Shown: positions 33,319-43,704, counted from the first letter of the stretch. The stretch: DNA of 64,000 bases from Leeuwenhoekiella aestuarii (GCF_004104055.1 NZ_QOVJ01000003.1:186001-250000); one strand, 5' to 3'. The notes: generated by a model not told the origin, from the sequence alone. A program made the numbers and translations.

Positions 33319-34995
33319 TTAGAATTGATTACATTTTTGTTGTAAAGTAGAAGGAGTTAACCCAAATTCTCTCTTAAAAGATTTTGAGAAGTAAGAAGGA
33401 TTTGAAAATCCGGTTTGATATGCGATCTCTGAAATTTTATGTTCATTTTGCAGAAGGAGTTCTTTAGCGCGGTGCAACCGTACCGATGAGATAAGTTGGT
33501 TAGGAGACTTATTTGTAGTGGCTTTAAGTTTGCGTTGTAATTGCCTTTCGCTCATGCCTATTTGCTTGCACAAAAGCTCAACACCAAGGTAATAATCCTC
33601 TAGATGGTTATCAATGATTTTGAGTACATCTTCCAAGAACGAATCATTAGATGGTAATGTGATGGGAATGGGATTCACAATTTCATTTTTCAGACTCAGC
33701 TCATCTTTAATAGCAAATAATGATTCGCCTTCACCTATAGTAGGATCTAATATGATCTTACTCTGTTTCTTAAAACTCAGACCTACTCCAGATAAAAGAT
33801 GTTTTACAGTTTGGGTGACTAAAATTTGATTGGGCAAAGCCACATTAAGTATTTTTTCTATTAGCTTTCTAGTCTCGCTGTTGATGAAATGGGATTCATT
33901 TACGGAACATTCTTTAATGTGTACGCTAATAACAATTTCTGCACCAAATCGTTGTGCCGTTTCAATAAGACCTAAACCACAATTAACTGCTCTGCTGGGT
34001 CCCTCAAAAACAGCTACAAAAAAAGCATCCTCCTTAAGTAAGATTGTACCGCGGTGGTGATTTACATATTCAGAAAGCTGTGCGAGTTCATTATCACTGG
34101 GTCTTTGTTCTGAGATGATCTTTACAGCTCCTATTGTATAGAGCTGTTCTTCATAGAGTTGAAGACTTTCTTGCGTTATAAATTCATGAATGTTTTTGAG
34201 TACTTGTGATGTGTTCCCTATCCAAAATAGATGATCATCACCCTCAAGTTCTACAAATTTAGCATTAGGGATACGTTCTGCAATAAAACGTCCTTCTTCA
34301 ATTTTGACATCAATATCGTTAGTACGTTGTAGGATAAGAGTCGGTACCTTGATAGATCCCAAAATATTAATGATATCCACTTCGGTATTCATTTTGGTAA
34401 GTACAAGTGCTGCACTAGGACTTGCTCCAGACCTAAAGTAGTTTGCAAGCCAATTCATAAACACCGTGTTCTTAGACATAGATGGAGCGAGAGTTGCAAG
34501 ATCTTTTTCTGCACTGCCCCAGTTATTCTCAATCATGTCATACAGCTTTTGACGCTCTTCATCAGAAGGGGCCCACGGGTAGTCTGGTGCATACCGGCGT
34601 TTAGCAAAAATACCAAAAGTTATGAGTGAAATAACACGGTTAGGGTAGGTGGCTGCAAATAATGCAGAAGCAGATCCACCTTCAGAATGACCAAAAAGAA
34701 CAGCTTTTTTGCATCCTACAGCATCCATTACCGCACGTATATCGTCCATACGCTCTTCTAGGGTAGAAATTTCGGTAATCCGATCAGAAAGACCTGTCCC
34801 TCGCTTATCAAATAAGATGACTCTGGTGATTTTACCTAGTTCTGCAAAGAAATAAACCAACTCCGGGCAGTCCCACATGAGGTCAATATTAGAAACCCAT
34901 CCAGGTATGTATACCAGATCTATTGATCCAGATCCAAAAGACTGATAGGCAATATTAAGACAACCACTCTTAGTATATCGCGTTTTAGGCTTCAT
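33319..34995 (-). CDS. Alpha/beta hydrolase - cyclase-homology domain - AraC HTH fusion regulator
   Basis: 558 residues in three parts. 1-275: alpha/beta hydrolase with oxyanion region, nucleophile elbow GHSEGGS (serine 104) and histidine 255 in DDHLFW; a lineage typically fused to class III cyclase domains. 284-430: degenerate cyclase-homology domain, recognisable by FFVAVFEGPSRAV, GLIETAQRFG, and the ILVTQTVKHLLSGVGLSF tail that matches the common VSRTVRDLVAGSGL form; the first metal-binding FTDIV strand is not conserved. 450-555: AraC double helix-turn-helix with AYQTGFSNPSYFSKSFKREFG. No signal peptide. It could sense and cleave a small ester or lactone and act on DNA, an inference. Confidence 0.85.
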   Translation of the reverse strand: MKPKTRYTKSGCLNIAYQSFGSGSIDLVYIPGWVSNIDLMWDCPELVYFFAELGKITRVILFDKRGTGLSDRITEISTLEERMDDIRAVMDAVGCKKAVLFGHSEGGSASALFAATYPNRVISLITFGIFAKRRYAPDYPWAPSDEERQKLYDMIENNWGSAEKDLATLAPSMSKNTVFMNWLANYFRSGASPSAALVLTKMNTEVDIINILGSIKVPTLILQRTNDIDVKIEEGRFIAERIPNAKFVELEGDDHLFWIGNTSQVLKNIHEFITQESLQLYEEQLYTIGAVKIISEQRPSDNELAQLSEYVNHHRGTILLKEDAFFVAVFEGPSRAVNCGLGLIETAQRFGAEIVISVHIKECSVNESHFINSETRKLIEKILNVALPNQILVTQTVKHLLSGVGLSFKKQSKIILDPTIGEGESLFAIKDELSLKNEIVNPIPITLPSNDSFLEDVLKIIDNHLEDYYLGVELLCKQIGMSERQLQRKLKATTNKSPNQLISSVRLHRAKELLLQNEHKISEIAYQTGFSNPSYFSKSFKREFGLTPSTLQQKCNQF

Positions 34996-35589
34996 GAAAT
35001 TGGGGAAATTATATTTTATAAATAAAAATTTGGGTAGTTTATTCTTACTAATTAAATGTTAAAATATTGTTTAATTAGGAATAGTAATATTTATAACTGT
35101 AAATATAAATTTTAATTTTGAATTGTGTTTACCTGTAAGTGTCCGTTTGATGAGTATTTAAGTTTTTTTTGATTCTTTATAAGTTGTGATATAAATAATA
35201 AAGTTGTTTTTTAATTTTTAAATCGCAATACTAATTATGTATTTTAACTTATTATTTTGCATTACAACGTTATATTCAGAAATGTTTTCTAGATTTTAAA
35301 AAAAAAATCATACGTGTTCTAAAAACTATAAAATCAATCTATTGTTGAATTTTGGTCTCTTCTGTAAGGATTAAATCCTCATTTTGATGAAATAACTACT
35401 GTTTGAAATTTTACTCACAATTACTTTAAACCTATAAATACGGTTTATAATCGATAAGTTTATAGTGTTGTCCGACACCATTAATCGGGATGTAAAATGA
35501 GTATTTATAATATGCTAATGAGATAATTAGTTGAGATAAGTGGGGCAACTTTATAATAGGTGTTGAAGCAAGAGAACATCTAAAAATAC
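34996..35589. other. AT-rich non-coding end of the islet
   Basis: About 600 bases with very low GC, no plausible gene, no strong hairpin before the clpB terminator and no repeat. It should hold the promoter of the fusion regulator. Confidence 0.6.
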
Positions 35590-35679
35590 AAAAAAAGCGA
35601 CCACCTATTTAGTGATCGCTTCTAAGTTATTAGACAACCAGAGCTCTTCAGTCGTTATTGACCAGATCGTTTTGATTGC
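35589..35679. repeat. Direct repeat at the clpB 3' end (proximal copy)
   Basis: Covers the last codons and stop of clpB plus its terminator; partner of the copy 4393 bases to the left. Confidence 0.92.
35590..35621 (-). terminator. Terminator of clpB
   Basis: AAGCGATCAC pairs with GTGGTCGCTT (one G-U), 7-base loop, followed by a T-rich tract on the minus strand. Confidence 0.85.
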
Positions 35680-38251
35680 GGAACACGAGTTCGTCATCAA
35701 AGGCATCCAGTAAAATGATACTGTCTGTAGTTACCTTACCACTCAGGATTTCTTTAGAAAGCTGGTTGAGCACTTCTTTCTGAATCGTACGTTTTACCGG
35801 GCGAGCCCCAAACTCTGGCTGAAAGCCTTTGTCTGCGAGATAGGCAATAGCTTCAGAGGTAGCATCTAAGGTGATGCCTTGTTTGCCCAGCATTTTAGTC
35901 ACGCCTTTGAGTTGTAAACCAACAACATTCTTGATGTCTTTTCGCGTAAGCGGTGTAAACATCACAATATCGTCAATACGGTTTATGAACTCAGGCCGTA
36001 TAGTCTGTTTCAGCATTCCCAGCACTTCTATTTTAGCACCTTCCATCGCAGTCTCAGGATCTTTGATGCTCTCAAATTTCTCCTGTATGATATGACTACC
36101 CATATTAGACGTCATAATGATGATGGTATTCTTAAAGTCGGCTAAGCGGCCTTTGTTATCCGTAAGTCGACCTTCGTCCAGCACTTGCAGTAAAATATTA
36201 AACGTGTCTGGATGTGCTTTTTCGATCTCGTCGAGCAAGATCACACTGTACGGCTTGCGACGTACGGCTTCTGTCAATTGTCCACCTTCATCATAACCTA
36301 CATATCCCGGAGGCGCACCTACCAGACGACTTACGCTGTGACGCTCCTGATATTCACTCATATCAATACGGGTCAGGTTGTTTTCGTCATCAAACAGATA
36401 TTCCGCCAGTGCTTTTGCAAGTTCGGTTTTACCCACACCGGTGGTCCCGAGGAATAAGAACGAACCAATAGGTCGTTTTTGATCCTGCAGGCCGGCACGG
36501 CTTCTGCGTACCGCATCACTCACTGCGACAATCGCTTCCTGTTGCCCAACCACACGTTTGTGGAGTTCGGTTTCAAGATACAGAAGTTTCTCGCGCTCGC
36601 TTTGCAGCATTTTGGTCACCGGTATTCCAGTCCATTTTGCGACAACTTCTGCAATATCTTCACTGGTTACTTCTTCCTTGATCAAGGTATTCTCCCCCTG
36701 ACCGGCCAAAGCTACCTGCAATTTCTCAAGTTCTTCCTGAGCTTGTTTGATCTTGCCGTAGCGTAATTCTGCTACCAGACCGTAGTTTCCTTCACGCTCC
36801 GCACGCTCCGCTTCGAGCTTATAGTTTTCAATATCCTGCTTTGCATTCTGAATATTGTCTACCACATCTTTTTCACTTTTCCACTTCGCATTGATCTCGT
36901 TACGCTCTTCTTTTAAGTTCGCCAGATCTGCGTGGAGTGACTTGAGTTTACTTTCATCTTTTTCACGCTTAATCGCCTCGATCTCGATCTCTAGTTGCAT
37001 GATCTTTCGGTCTAAAACATCGAGTTCTTCGGGTTTAGAGTTGATTTCCATGCGCATTTTAGAAGCTGCTTCATCCATCAGGTCAATCGCCTTATCGGGT
37101 AAAAAACGGTTGGTGATGTAGCGTTGCGAAAGCTCCACAGCCGCAATGATCGCATTATCTTTAATTCGCACTTTATGATGGGTCTCGTATTTTTCTTTGA
37201 TACCACGTAAAATGGAAATCGCAGATTCAGTATCCGGTTCAAAAACATTTACTTTCTGAAAACGACGTTCTAAGGCCTTGTCCTGCTCAAAGTATTTTTG
37301 ATACTCGTCTAGGGTCGTTGCACCTATTGCGCGTAATTCACCACGGGCTAAAGCAGGTTTTAAGATGTTTGCGGCATCCATTGCGCCCTGACCGCCGCCA
37401 GCACCCACAAGGGTATGGATCTCGTCAATAAATAAGACGATGTCTCCTGCTGCAGTGGTCACTTCTTTGATCACCCCTTTTAAACGCTCTTCAAATTCGC
37501 CTTTGTATTTCGCACCGGCGATCAACGCACCCATATCTAGCGCCCAGATCTGTTTTTCCTGAAGGTTTTCAGGTACATCTCCGTCAACGATACGGTGGGC
37601 AAGACCTTCTGCAATTGCAGTTTTACCGGTACCGGGTTCTCCTACGAGAATCGGGTTATTCTTGGTACGACGCGATAGAATCTGAAGGATTCGGCGTATT
37701 TCTTCGTCACGGCCAATAACCGGATCCAGCTTTCCGTCACGGGCCAGCTGATTGAGGTTTTTAGCGTATTTGCTTAATGAATTGTACGTTTCTTCTGCAC
37801 TTTGCGAGGTAACGCGGTCGCCTTTACGCAATTCTTCAATCGCTGCTTTGAGATGCTTTTCGGTAACGCCCTGATCTTTTAAGATCTGACCTATTTTAGA
37901 ACTCGATTTAAAAATCGCGAGTATGAGGTGTTCTAACGAAACATACTCATCATTCATTTTTTTGGCGATGTTACCCGCTTCGGTAACCGTTTTACTCGCT
38001 TCTCGAGACAGCATAATATCGCCGCCGCTTACTTTAGGAAAGCTGGTAAGCGTGCTTTCTAAAATCTGTTTGAGCAGATTGATATTCACATCCAGTTTCT
38101 GTAACAGAAACGGAGTAACATTTTCATCAACTTCAAGAATGGCCTTAAAAATATGCTCATTCTCAATTTGCTGATGGCCATACCCCTGAGCAAGCGACTG
38201 GGCCTGCTGTATGGCTTCTTGTGATTTGATCGTAAAATTATTAAAGTTCAT
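35648..38251 (-). CDS. clpB: ClpB disaggregase
   Basis: Hexameric AAA+ chaperone that threads aggregated proteins with DnaK. 867 residues from the ATG giving the usual [18 protein letters not shown]; an upstream TTG would add 21 residues not found in the family. Seen in order: Clp N-domain, first AAA module with GEPGTGKTA and [11 protein letters not shown], the long coiled-coil M domain (about 400-520, Glu/Lys rich), second AAA module with GTTGVGKTE and LLDEIEKAH, and the C-terminal domain. Its 3' end is one of two copies in a direct repeat flanking the adjacent islet, yet the reading frame is complete. Confidence 0.97.
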   Translation of the reverse strand: MNFNNFTIKSQEAIQQAQSLAQGYGHQQIENEHIFKAILEVDENVTPFLLQKLDVNINLLKQILESTLTSFPKVSGGDIMLSREASKTVTEAGNIAKKMNDEYVSLEHLILAIFKSSSKIGQILKDQGVTEKHLKAAIEELRKGDRVTSQSAEETYNSLSKYAKNLNQLARDGKLDPVIGRDEEIRRILQILSRRTKNNPILVGEPGTGKTAIAEGLAHRIVDGDVPENLQEKQIWALDMGALIAGAKYKGEFEERLKGVIKEVTTAAGDIVLFIDEIHTLVGAGGGQGAMDAANILKPALARGELRAIGATTLDEYQKYFEQDKALERRFQKVNVFEPDTESAISILRGIKEKYETHHKVRIKDNAIIAAVELSQRYITNRFLPDKAIDLMDEAASKMRMEINSKPEELDVLDRKIMQLEIEIEAIKREKDESKLKSLHADLANLKEERNEINAKWKSEKDVVDNIQNAKQDIENYKLEAERAEREGNYGLVAELRYGKIKQAQEELEKLQVALAGQGENTLIKEEVTSEDIAEVVAKWTGIPVTKMLQSEREKLLYLETELHKRVVGQQEAIVAVSDAVRRSRAGLQDQKRPIGSFLFLGTTGVGKTELAKALAEYLFDDENNLTRIDMSEYQERHSVSRLVGAPPGYVGYDEGGQLTEAVRRKPYSVILLDEIEKAHPDTFNILLQVLDEGRLTDNKGRLADFKNTIIIMTSNMGSHIIQEKFESIKDPETAMEGAKIEVLGMLKQTIRPEFINRIDDIVMFTPLTRKDIKNVVGLQLKGVTKMLGKQGITLDATSEAIAYLADKGFQPEFGARPVKRTIQKEVLNQLSKEILSGKVTTDSIILLDAFDDELVFRNQNDLVNND

Positions 38252-38463
38252 CGTGTTTATATGTTTATACCTCTTGAGAGGATCGTTGTATTGTTTTCGG
38301 GTAAGCAATGGCAACTACTATACCAGTGTACTTAACCGACTTTTCGTCAGTCAAGGAGCTTGATTTCACTGTCTTTTTGTCGGTTATTTTGTTTGGATAT
38401 CCTTAGTACAAAAGCCCACTTGGTTTCCTTAAATTTACGCCGGCCTTCAACTAATGGGCGTTA

Positions 38464-38880
38464 ATGAAATTTAAAAGTTTACGATCAATGGGATTTTTTG
38501 ACAAGTTTAAAAGTGCGAGGGATATCGCAAAAGAAGAGATAAAAGAAATGAACTGGATTCAGCTAGAGCGTGAGCAACAGTTGGATGAGATCGTTGAAGT
38601 TTCTAATGCCGTGCCGGTTTTAATTTTTAAACACAGTACCACCTGTGGAATCAGTAAAATGGCTTTGCGTAGTTTTGAGCATGCGTATGATTATGATAAG
38701 AAGGAGATAGAACCTTATTTCTTAGACTTAAAAGCACATCGTGATATAAGCAGTGCAATATCAGAAAAATTTAATGTACAACATGAGAGTCCGCAAATTT
38801 TACTTATCAAAAATGGAACAGCAGTGTACCATACTTCTCACGGAGCTATTGATGCAGAAAGCCTGCGTTCTAAACTCTAG
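38464..38880 (+). CDS. ytxJ: YtxJ-like bacillithiol system redox protein
   Basis: 138 residues from the first ATG; an ATG eight codons later (MGFFDKF) may be the true start. Thioredoxin-like fold with a single active-site cysteine in HSTTCGISK, followed by DLKAHRDIS and the cis-proline region ESPQILLIKNG. This matches the monothiol bacilliredoxin-like YtxJ family, linked to bacillithiol in Firmicutes and Bacteroidota. Cytoplasmic. Ends at a strong terminator; divergent from clpB. Confidence 0.88.
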   Translation: MKFKSLRSMGFFDKFKSARDIAKEEIKEMNWIQLEREQQLDEIVEVSNAVPVLIFKHSTTCGISKMALRSFEHAYDYDKKEIEPYFLDLKAHRDISSAISEKFNVQHESPQILLIKNGTAVYHTSHGAIDAESLRSKL

Positions 38881-38904
38881 AAATGCACAGTGTATATAAA
38901 TGCA

Positions 38905-38935
38905 AAAACCCGAAGCAAGCGCTTCGGGTTTTTTA
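38905..38935 (+). terminator. Terminator after ytxJ
   Basis: Ten-bp perfect stem AACCCGAAGC/GCTTCGGGTT with a 4-base loop and T6. Confidence 0.93.
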
Positions 38936-39069
38936 TACCTATTAAATGGTTATTTATACAAAGACGGCTAAATCTAATAAACAATAACCGTAGTTTTTAA
39001 CAGGTTGGTTGGTAATATTGTCAAATATGGTGAAAAAAATGATAATATAATAATTTATTTAAAATTTTG

Positions 39070-41517
39070 TTAAAACATTCCGCTATCGTCTTTTACATTG
39101 TCTTCCCGGCTTTTACGTTTTTTCGCACGGAACTTACTATCGCCAAAACGGTAGTTAAATCCTACATAAAACGTATTGCTTTCCCAGTTAAATTGTCCCT
39201 GTAGTGTGTAAGGATTGGTAGCTGTAAAGCGTGCTTTCATCGTATTGAAGATGTCGTTGTAATTTAGACTTACTGTTCCTTTACCTTCAAAAATGGAGTA
39301 GCGGGCGCCTATGTTTGTCATAAACATCGACTTGTTTGAGAACTGTATGCCTTTTCCGGGACCTCTAAACATTGCAAAAGCAGTAAATGTCAATTGTTTT
39401 GTTGCTGTAAAGTTGTTGATCATACGTATGTTATACATCGTATTTTCGATCTCTTTAGTGTTCTGTGTGATGTCTGCAGTTGTTGGGTTTTCAATATTAG
39501 GATCTAAAGATTCTGTGATACCCATTTGTGTTTGATTAAACAAATCAAAACTAGCATTAATACTCCACCATTCTAACGGCTTGTAATTGCTGCTTACCTC
39601 AAAACCATATGCAGTCGTAGCATCAAAATTGTCATTGGTCAACACCATCCGATCCAGATTAAAACGGTCTACATATACTGCCTGATTGATCAGGTCGTCT
39701 ATAATTCGGTAGAAAACGCCGGCTGTAATGCTTCCTTTTTCAAAAGAACGAGTATAGTTTGCTTCAATGGAGTTGGTAAACTGCGGTCTCAGGTTTACGT
39801 TACCATATTCGGTAACCAGAGGAGAACTCCATTCTCTAATCGGATTTACTTGACCAACTCCGGGACGGTCTATACGACGGCTGTAACTTACCTGATATTG
39901 ATTTTTTTCCGAAGGATTAAAGGTCACATAAGCCGAAGGATATAACTCAAAATAGTCATTAGTAAATGCTCTTACGCTATTGGTATCTGCGGCAACGTTT
40001 ACCTGCTCTGCGCGCACGCCTGCCTGATAAGACCATTTTTTATAACTTTTACCATAGGTCACATAAGCCGAATAAATATCTCTGCTGTAATCAAACTGTG
40101 TGTTAGGAGTAGGGATGAGGTTTCCGCTGGAGTTGAATGATTGCCCCGTACTGCTGTAACCAATATCTGTATTGAACAAGATCGCCTGAAGTCCCAATTC
40201 TAACTTTTCACTATCAGATAACGGATTTACATAATCTAGATTTAGAGTCGTTCGGTCTCTTTTAGTATTTACAAAATCTTCATAGTCAGAAAGCTGAGTG
40301 GCTCCTGTAAAATCAAAATAAGTGTCTTCATCAGCATCAAAAGTGTTGTAGTCTGCCTCAAACTCAATATTGTGACCTTCTTTTTCAAAATCAAGTTTAT
40401 AGTCAAAGTTATACTGTTGAGAATAATTGTCCATATCCGCTCCAAAATCCTGAAGCAAATTACGCGTAGCATCATCTTCATACACAATGTTGATGGTTCC
40501 GCCCGGCTCGCCTTTAAAGCTGTTTTGAGAAGTAAATACCGAAATTGTGTTTTTGTCATTTAAATACACATCCAGTCCCACTTTTAATAGATGTGAGTTT
40601 TGATCATTTAGCATATCAAAAAACTGAGTAGAATTATCACCTTCGCGAAAAATAGTACCATAATTAGCGCGCTTTGCGATGGTATTACTGTAATTAGAAT
40701 ATAGGTTGAATTTACCGTTGCGGTAGTTTAGGTTTAAACCGCTGTTGAATTGTGGATTCTTCTCGTAAGCTAATCCGGCACTCACGTCTCCGTTAAAACC
40801 TATGTTCACATTTTTGTGCAATACAATGTTGATGATCCCGCTCATTCCATCAGGATTGTATTTGGCCGAAGGATTGGTGATCAATTCTATTTTTTTGATC
40901 GAATTAGAAGGCAATTGCTTCAATAATTGGTCTGGTGGAATGTTAGATAATTTACCATCAACCATAACCTGTACATTACTGTTTCCGCGCAGGGTAAGTG
41001 CTCCGGATTGCTGATCAAGATTTACAGAGGGAATGTTATTCATAATATCTGCAGCAGAAGCTCCTGCAGTAGTAAGATCTTTTCCCACATTAATAACCTT
41101 GCGGTCAATTTTTTGCTCAATGGTAGTGCGTTCTGCAACAATATTTACCGCGTCTAGTTCTGCTGCAACCGGACTCAAATTGAGTTTGCCCATATCGTGC
41201 TCTCGGTGCTGACGGTCAATTTTTAAGTCACGTTCAAAAGCTTCATAGCCTATAAACTGAACTTTTAGCGTGTAGATCCCTTCCGGTATTTTTTTGATTT
41301 CAAATACGCCATCATCGTTGGTGATTCCACCAGTAAGCGTTTCACCATTTGATTTACTAATGACGATAGTGGCATAAGGAATGGGCTGATTGAGGTCTGC
41401 GTCTATGACAACTCCCGTTACAGAACCGGTGACCACATCTGTAGGTTTGGGCTGTGCAAAAAGCAACGTTGTACATAGAATAAAAAGTAGGCTGAATAGC
41501 CCTTGGTTAGATTTCAT
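39070..41517 (-). CDS. TonB-linked outer-membrane beta-barrel receptor (OMP_b-brl_3 type)
   Basis: 815 residues. Signal peptide ending near LLFAQP, a carboxypeptidase-regulatory-like domain (about 30-115), a plug-like region with LRGNSNVQVMVDGKLSN and IELITNPSAKYNPDGMSGI, then a large barrel (about 240-790) with a basic tail after the last strand. The plug wording and barrel are those of the Bacteroidota outer membrane beta-barrel family rather than SusC. Substrate unknown. The C-terminus beyond the barrel (KFRAKKRKSREDNVKDDSG) is unusual for a barrel that normally ends in an aromatic residue. Confidence 0.88.
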   Translation of the reverse strand: MKSNQGLFSLLFILCTTLLFAQPKPTDVVTGSVTGVVIDADLNQPIPYATIVISKSNGETLTGGITNDDGVFEIKKIPEGIYTLKVQFIGYEAFERDLKIDRQHREHDMGKLNLSPVAAELDAVNIVAERTTIEQKIDRKVINVGKDLTTAGASAADIMNNIPSVNLDQQSGALTLRGNSNVQVMVDGKLSNIPPDQLLKQLPSNSIKKIELITNPSAKYNPDGMSGIINIVLHKNVNIGFNGDVSAGLAYEKNPQFNSGLNLNYRNGKFNLYSNYSNTIAKRANYGTIFREGDNSTQFFDMLNDQNSHLLKVGLDVYLNDKNTISVFTSQNSFKGEPGGTINIVYEDDATRNLLQDFGADMDNYSQQYNFDYKLDFEKEGHNIEFEADYNTFDADEDTYFDFTGATQLSDYEDFVNTKRDRTTLNLDYVNPLSDSEKLELGLQAILFNTDIGYSSTGQSFNSSGNLIPTPNTQFDYSRDIYSAYVTYGKSYKKWSYQAGVRAEQVNVAADTNSVRAFTNDYFELYPSAYVTFNPSEKNQYQVSYSRRIDRPGVGQVNPIREWSSPLVTEYGNVNLRPQFTNSIEANYTRSFEKGSITAGVFYRIIDDLINQAVYVDRFNLDRMVLTNDNFDATTAYGFEVSSNYKPLEWWSINASFDLFNQTQMGITESLDPNIENPTTADITQNTKEIENTMYNIRMINNFTATKQLTFTAFAMFRGPGKGIQFSNKSMFMTNIGARYSIFEGKGTVSLNYNDIFNTMKARFTATNPYTLQGQFNWESNTFYVGFNYRFGDSKFRAKKRKSREDNVKDDSGMF

Positions 41518-41754
41518 AACTGTTCGATTTTGATAGATGATTTAACATAATACTTTGTAATGCATATTAGCAGAAACAAAGTATCCCGTGATTAGCGGTT
41601 TATTAAAAGACGAACATGTGCTAAATCTGTTACAGTAAAATTTACATTTATTTGATAATCTAAATTTTATATATCCTAATATATTGAATTTAAAGGGTTT
41701 GTGAAGGAAGTGAAATTTAAAGTTGCGTATAAAAGTACTTGGTTATAAAATAAA

Positions 41755-41786
41755 GAAAACCCGGGACCGCTAAATCCCGGGTTTTC
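41755..41786 (+). terminator. Perfect terminator-like hairpin in a divergent intergenic region
   Basis: Twelve-bp perfect stem GAAAACCCGGGA/TCCCGGGTTTTC with an 8-base loop. It lies between two divergent gene starts, so it follows no annotated gene. The rest of 41518-41922 shows only AT-rich DNA. Confidence 0.7.
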
Positions 41787-41887
41787 AAGCCTGAACGTTA
41801 GAAATTAACACTAACCATCAAAACTAATTTTAAACGATTCAAACTTGGAAGTCGACTTCTATTACATAGACCATTTAAAAAAAGATA

Positions 41888-41918
41888 TTGTTACACCTGC
41901 CGTAATCATTTAACTTTG
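41888..41918 (+). promoter_or_regulatory. Promoter of the CoA-binding protein gene (near-leaderless)
   Basis: TTG, 20 bases, TAACTTTG, then only four bases to the ATG. Good spacing for the Bacteroidota consensus; the transcript would start at or next to the start codon. Confidence 0.6.
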
Positions 41919-41922
41919 ATTT

Positions 41923-42288
41923 ATGAAAGCAAAAAAAACGCTGGTTCTGGGTGCCTCCTTAAAACCCATTCGTTATTCTTATATGGCGATCAATCGTTTG
42001 GTACAAAAGGAACAGCCTGTAGTTGCAATAGGCTTGCGAGAAGGTACCGTTACGGGGATAACCATTCAAACCGGAAAACCTGATCTGAAAGGTATAGATA
42101 CGGTGACATTGTACCTCAATGCGCAGCGTCAAGAAGAATATTACGAGTATCTGTTAGGGCTTAAGCCCAAACGGGTGATTTTTAATCCCGGTACTGAAAA
42201 CCCGGAATTTTATAAAATTTTGGAAACTGCAGGGATTGAAGCCGAGTCTGCCTGTACTTTAGTGCTTTTGAGTACGAATAGCTACTAG
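41923..42288 (+). CDS. CoA-binding domain protein (Rossmann, CoA_binding_2)
   Basis: 121 residues, single Rossmann-like domain. The N-terminal VLGASLKPIRYSYMAINRL, the central TVTLYLN strand and KRVIFNPGTENPEF are the three conserved blocks of the YccU-like CoA-binding family. Cytoplasmic; role not known. Its last about 30 bases overlap the 3' end of the convergent symporter gene. Confidence 0.9.
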   Translation: MKAKKTLVLGASLKPIRYSYMAINRLVQKEQPVVAIGLREGTVTGITIQTGKPDLKGIDTVTLYLNAQRQEEYYEYLLGLKPKRVIFNPGTENPEFYKILETAGIEAESACTLVLLSTNSY

Positions 42289-43704
42289 GCCCAAAAAGGT
42301 TAGTAATCCGTTGAGGATTAAAATAAAGAAACCAAATTCAAAATTGAGATACTGCATACTCAGATCGCTGATTATATAGCCTAATATAGGACTGGCTATT
42401 GCGGCTAGTGGAACCCATTTATCTTTTACATTCCATTTTGTAAAAAGACCGAAAGCGTACAACCCTAATAATGGGCCATACGTATAACCTGCAAAAACAA
42501 AAAGTTTTGCGATCACGCTTTCATCTGCTATTAAATATTTAAATCCAATAATTACCAGCACCAGAATTACTGAAGCAGCGATGTGAATCTTTTTTCTGAT
42601 GGCTACCTGCCTGGTCTGATCGTATTTCTTTTCGATACCTAAAATATCTATACTGAAAGAAGTGGTAAGCGAGGTGAGCGCACTATCTGCACTAGAATAT
42701 GCAGCAGCAATAAGCCCCAGAATAAAACAAATAGCAATCCCAAAGCCAAGTCCGCTTTTTGTTGCTATAAAAGGGAAAAGATCATCTTTAGAAGCTTCAA
42801 TCCCATTCTTTTGTGCATAAACGGTAAGCAGCACACCCAGAGCAAGAAAAACAAAGTTTACTACCGTAAGAACAAGTGTAAACCAGAACATGTTTTTCTG
42901 AGCATCTTTCAGGCTTCGGCAGGTGAGGTTTTTTTGCATCATATCCTGATCAAGACCAGTCATTACAATTGCAATAAAAGCTCCACTAATAAACTGCTTA
43001 AAAAAGAAATCCTGACTCTTCCAGTCGTCAAAAAAGAACATTTGACTCCTATTGCTTTCGGCAATAAAATCGAATATAGACCCGGCATTTAATCCTAAAT
43101 CTGCAGAGACAAAATAGATTGCTACTCCTAGCGCTGTCAGCATAAATAAGGTTTGCAGGGTGTCTGTCCATACAATGGTTTTAATTCCGCTTTTAAAGGT
43201 GTACAACCAGATGAGTAAAATCGTGATGGTAACCGTAACCCAAAATGGGACGCCCATACTGTCAAAAACCAACAATTGCAACACATTAGCCACGAGATAT
43301 AGCCTAAAACTTGCACCAACTACCCTACTCAATAAAAAGAAGGAAGCGCCGGTTTTATAGGATGCAGTACCAAAACGACCTTCTAAATACGTATAGATAG
43401 AGGTTAAGTTGAGTCTGTAATACAGCGGCAGCAATACTAAACTGATCACTGCATAACCCACTGTATATCCCAGGACCACCTGAAAATAGCTAAATTGAGA
43501 GGCTTCTACCCAACCCGGAACTGAAATAAACGTAACACCTGAAAGCGAAGCGCCAATCATTCCGAAAGCGACTAAATACCACGGCGATTGTTTACTTGCT
43601 TTAAAAAAGTCTTCGTTAGATCCTCCTTTACCGGTAAAATAAGAAACCAGCATTAAGGTGATAAAGTAGCCTGCAATGAGTAGCAAAATGGTTGTGGGCT
43701 GCAT
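42259..43704 (-). CDS. Sodium:solute symporter (SSS family)
   Basis: 481 residues with about 13 membrane helices, an inner-membrane Na+-coupled transporter. The early GGSNEDFFKASKQSPWYLVAFGMIGASLSGVTFI-type region (second helix and loop) and the AAAYSSADSALTSLTTSFSIDI stretch of helix 8, which forms part of the sodium site, are typical. Substrate cannot be named. Ends inside the convergent CoA-binding gene. Alone on its strand. Confidence 0.92.
   Translation of the reverse strand: MQPTTILLLIAGYFITLMLVSYFTGKGGSNEDFFKASKQSPWYLVAFGMIGASLSGVTFISVPGWVEASQFSYFQVVLGYTVGYAVISLVLLPLYYRLNLTSIYTYLEGRFGTASYKTGASFFLLSRVVGASFRLYLVANVLQLLVFDSMGVPFWVTVTITILLIWLYTFKSGIKTIVWTDTLQTLFMLTALGVAIYFVSADLGLNAGSIFDFIAESNRSQMFFFDDWKSQDFFFKQFISGAFIAIVMTGLDQDMMQKNLTCRSLKDAQKNMFWFTLVLTVVNFVFLALGVLLTVYAQKNGIEASKDDLFPFIATKSGLGFGIAICFILGLIAAAYSSADSALTSLTTSFSIDILGIEKKYDQTRQVAIRKKIHIAASVILVLVIIGFKYLIADESVIAKLFVFAGYTYGPLLGLYAFGLFTKWNVKDKWVPLAAIASPILGYIISDLSMQYLNFEFGFFILILNGLLTFLGLVAIRTQKH

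Noticed and set aside
31311-35589. Calling the clpB-bounded islet an active integrative element
   Set aside because: No recombinase, transposase or mobilisation gene is visible inside; only the boundary repeats are supported.
41755-41786. Terminator of the TonB-linked receptor gene
   Set aside because: The hairpin is upstream of that gene's start, so it cannot end its transcript.
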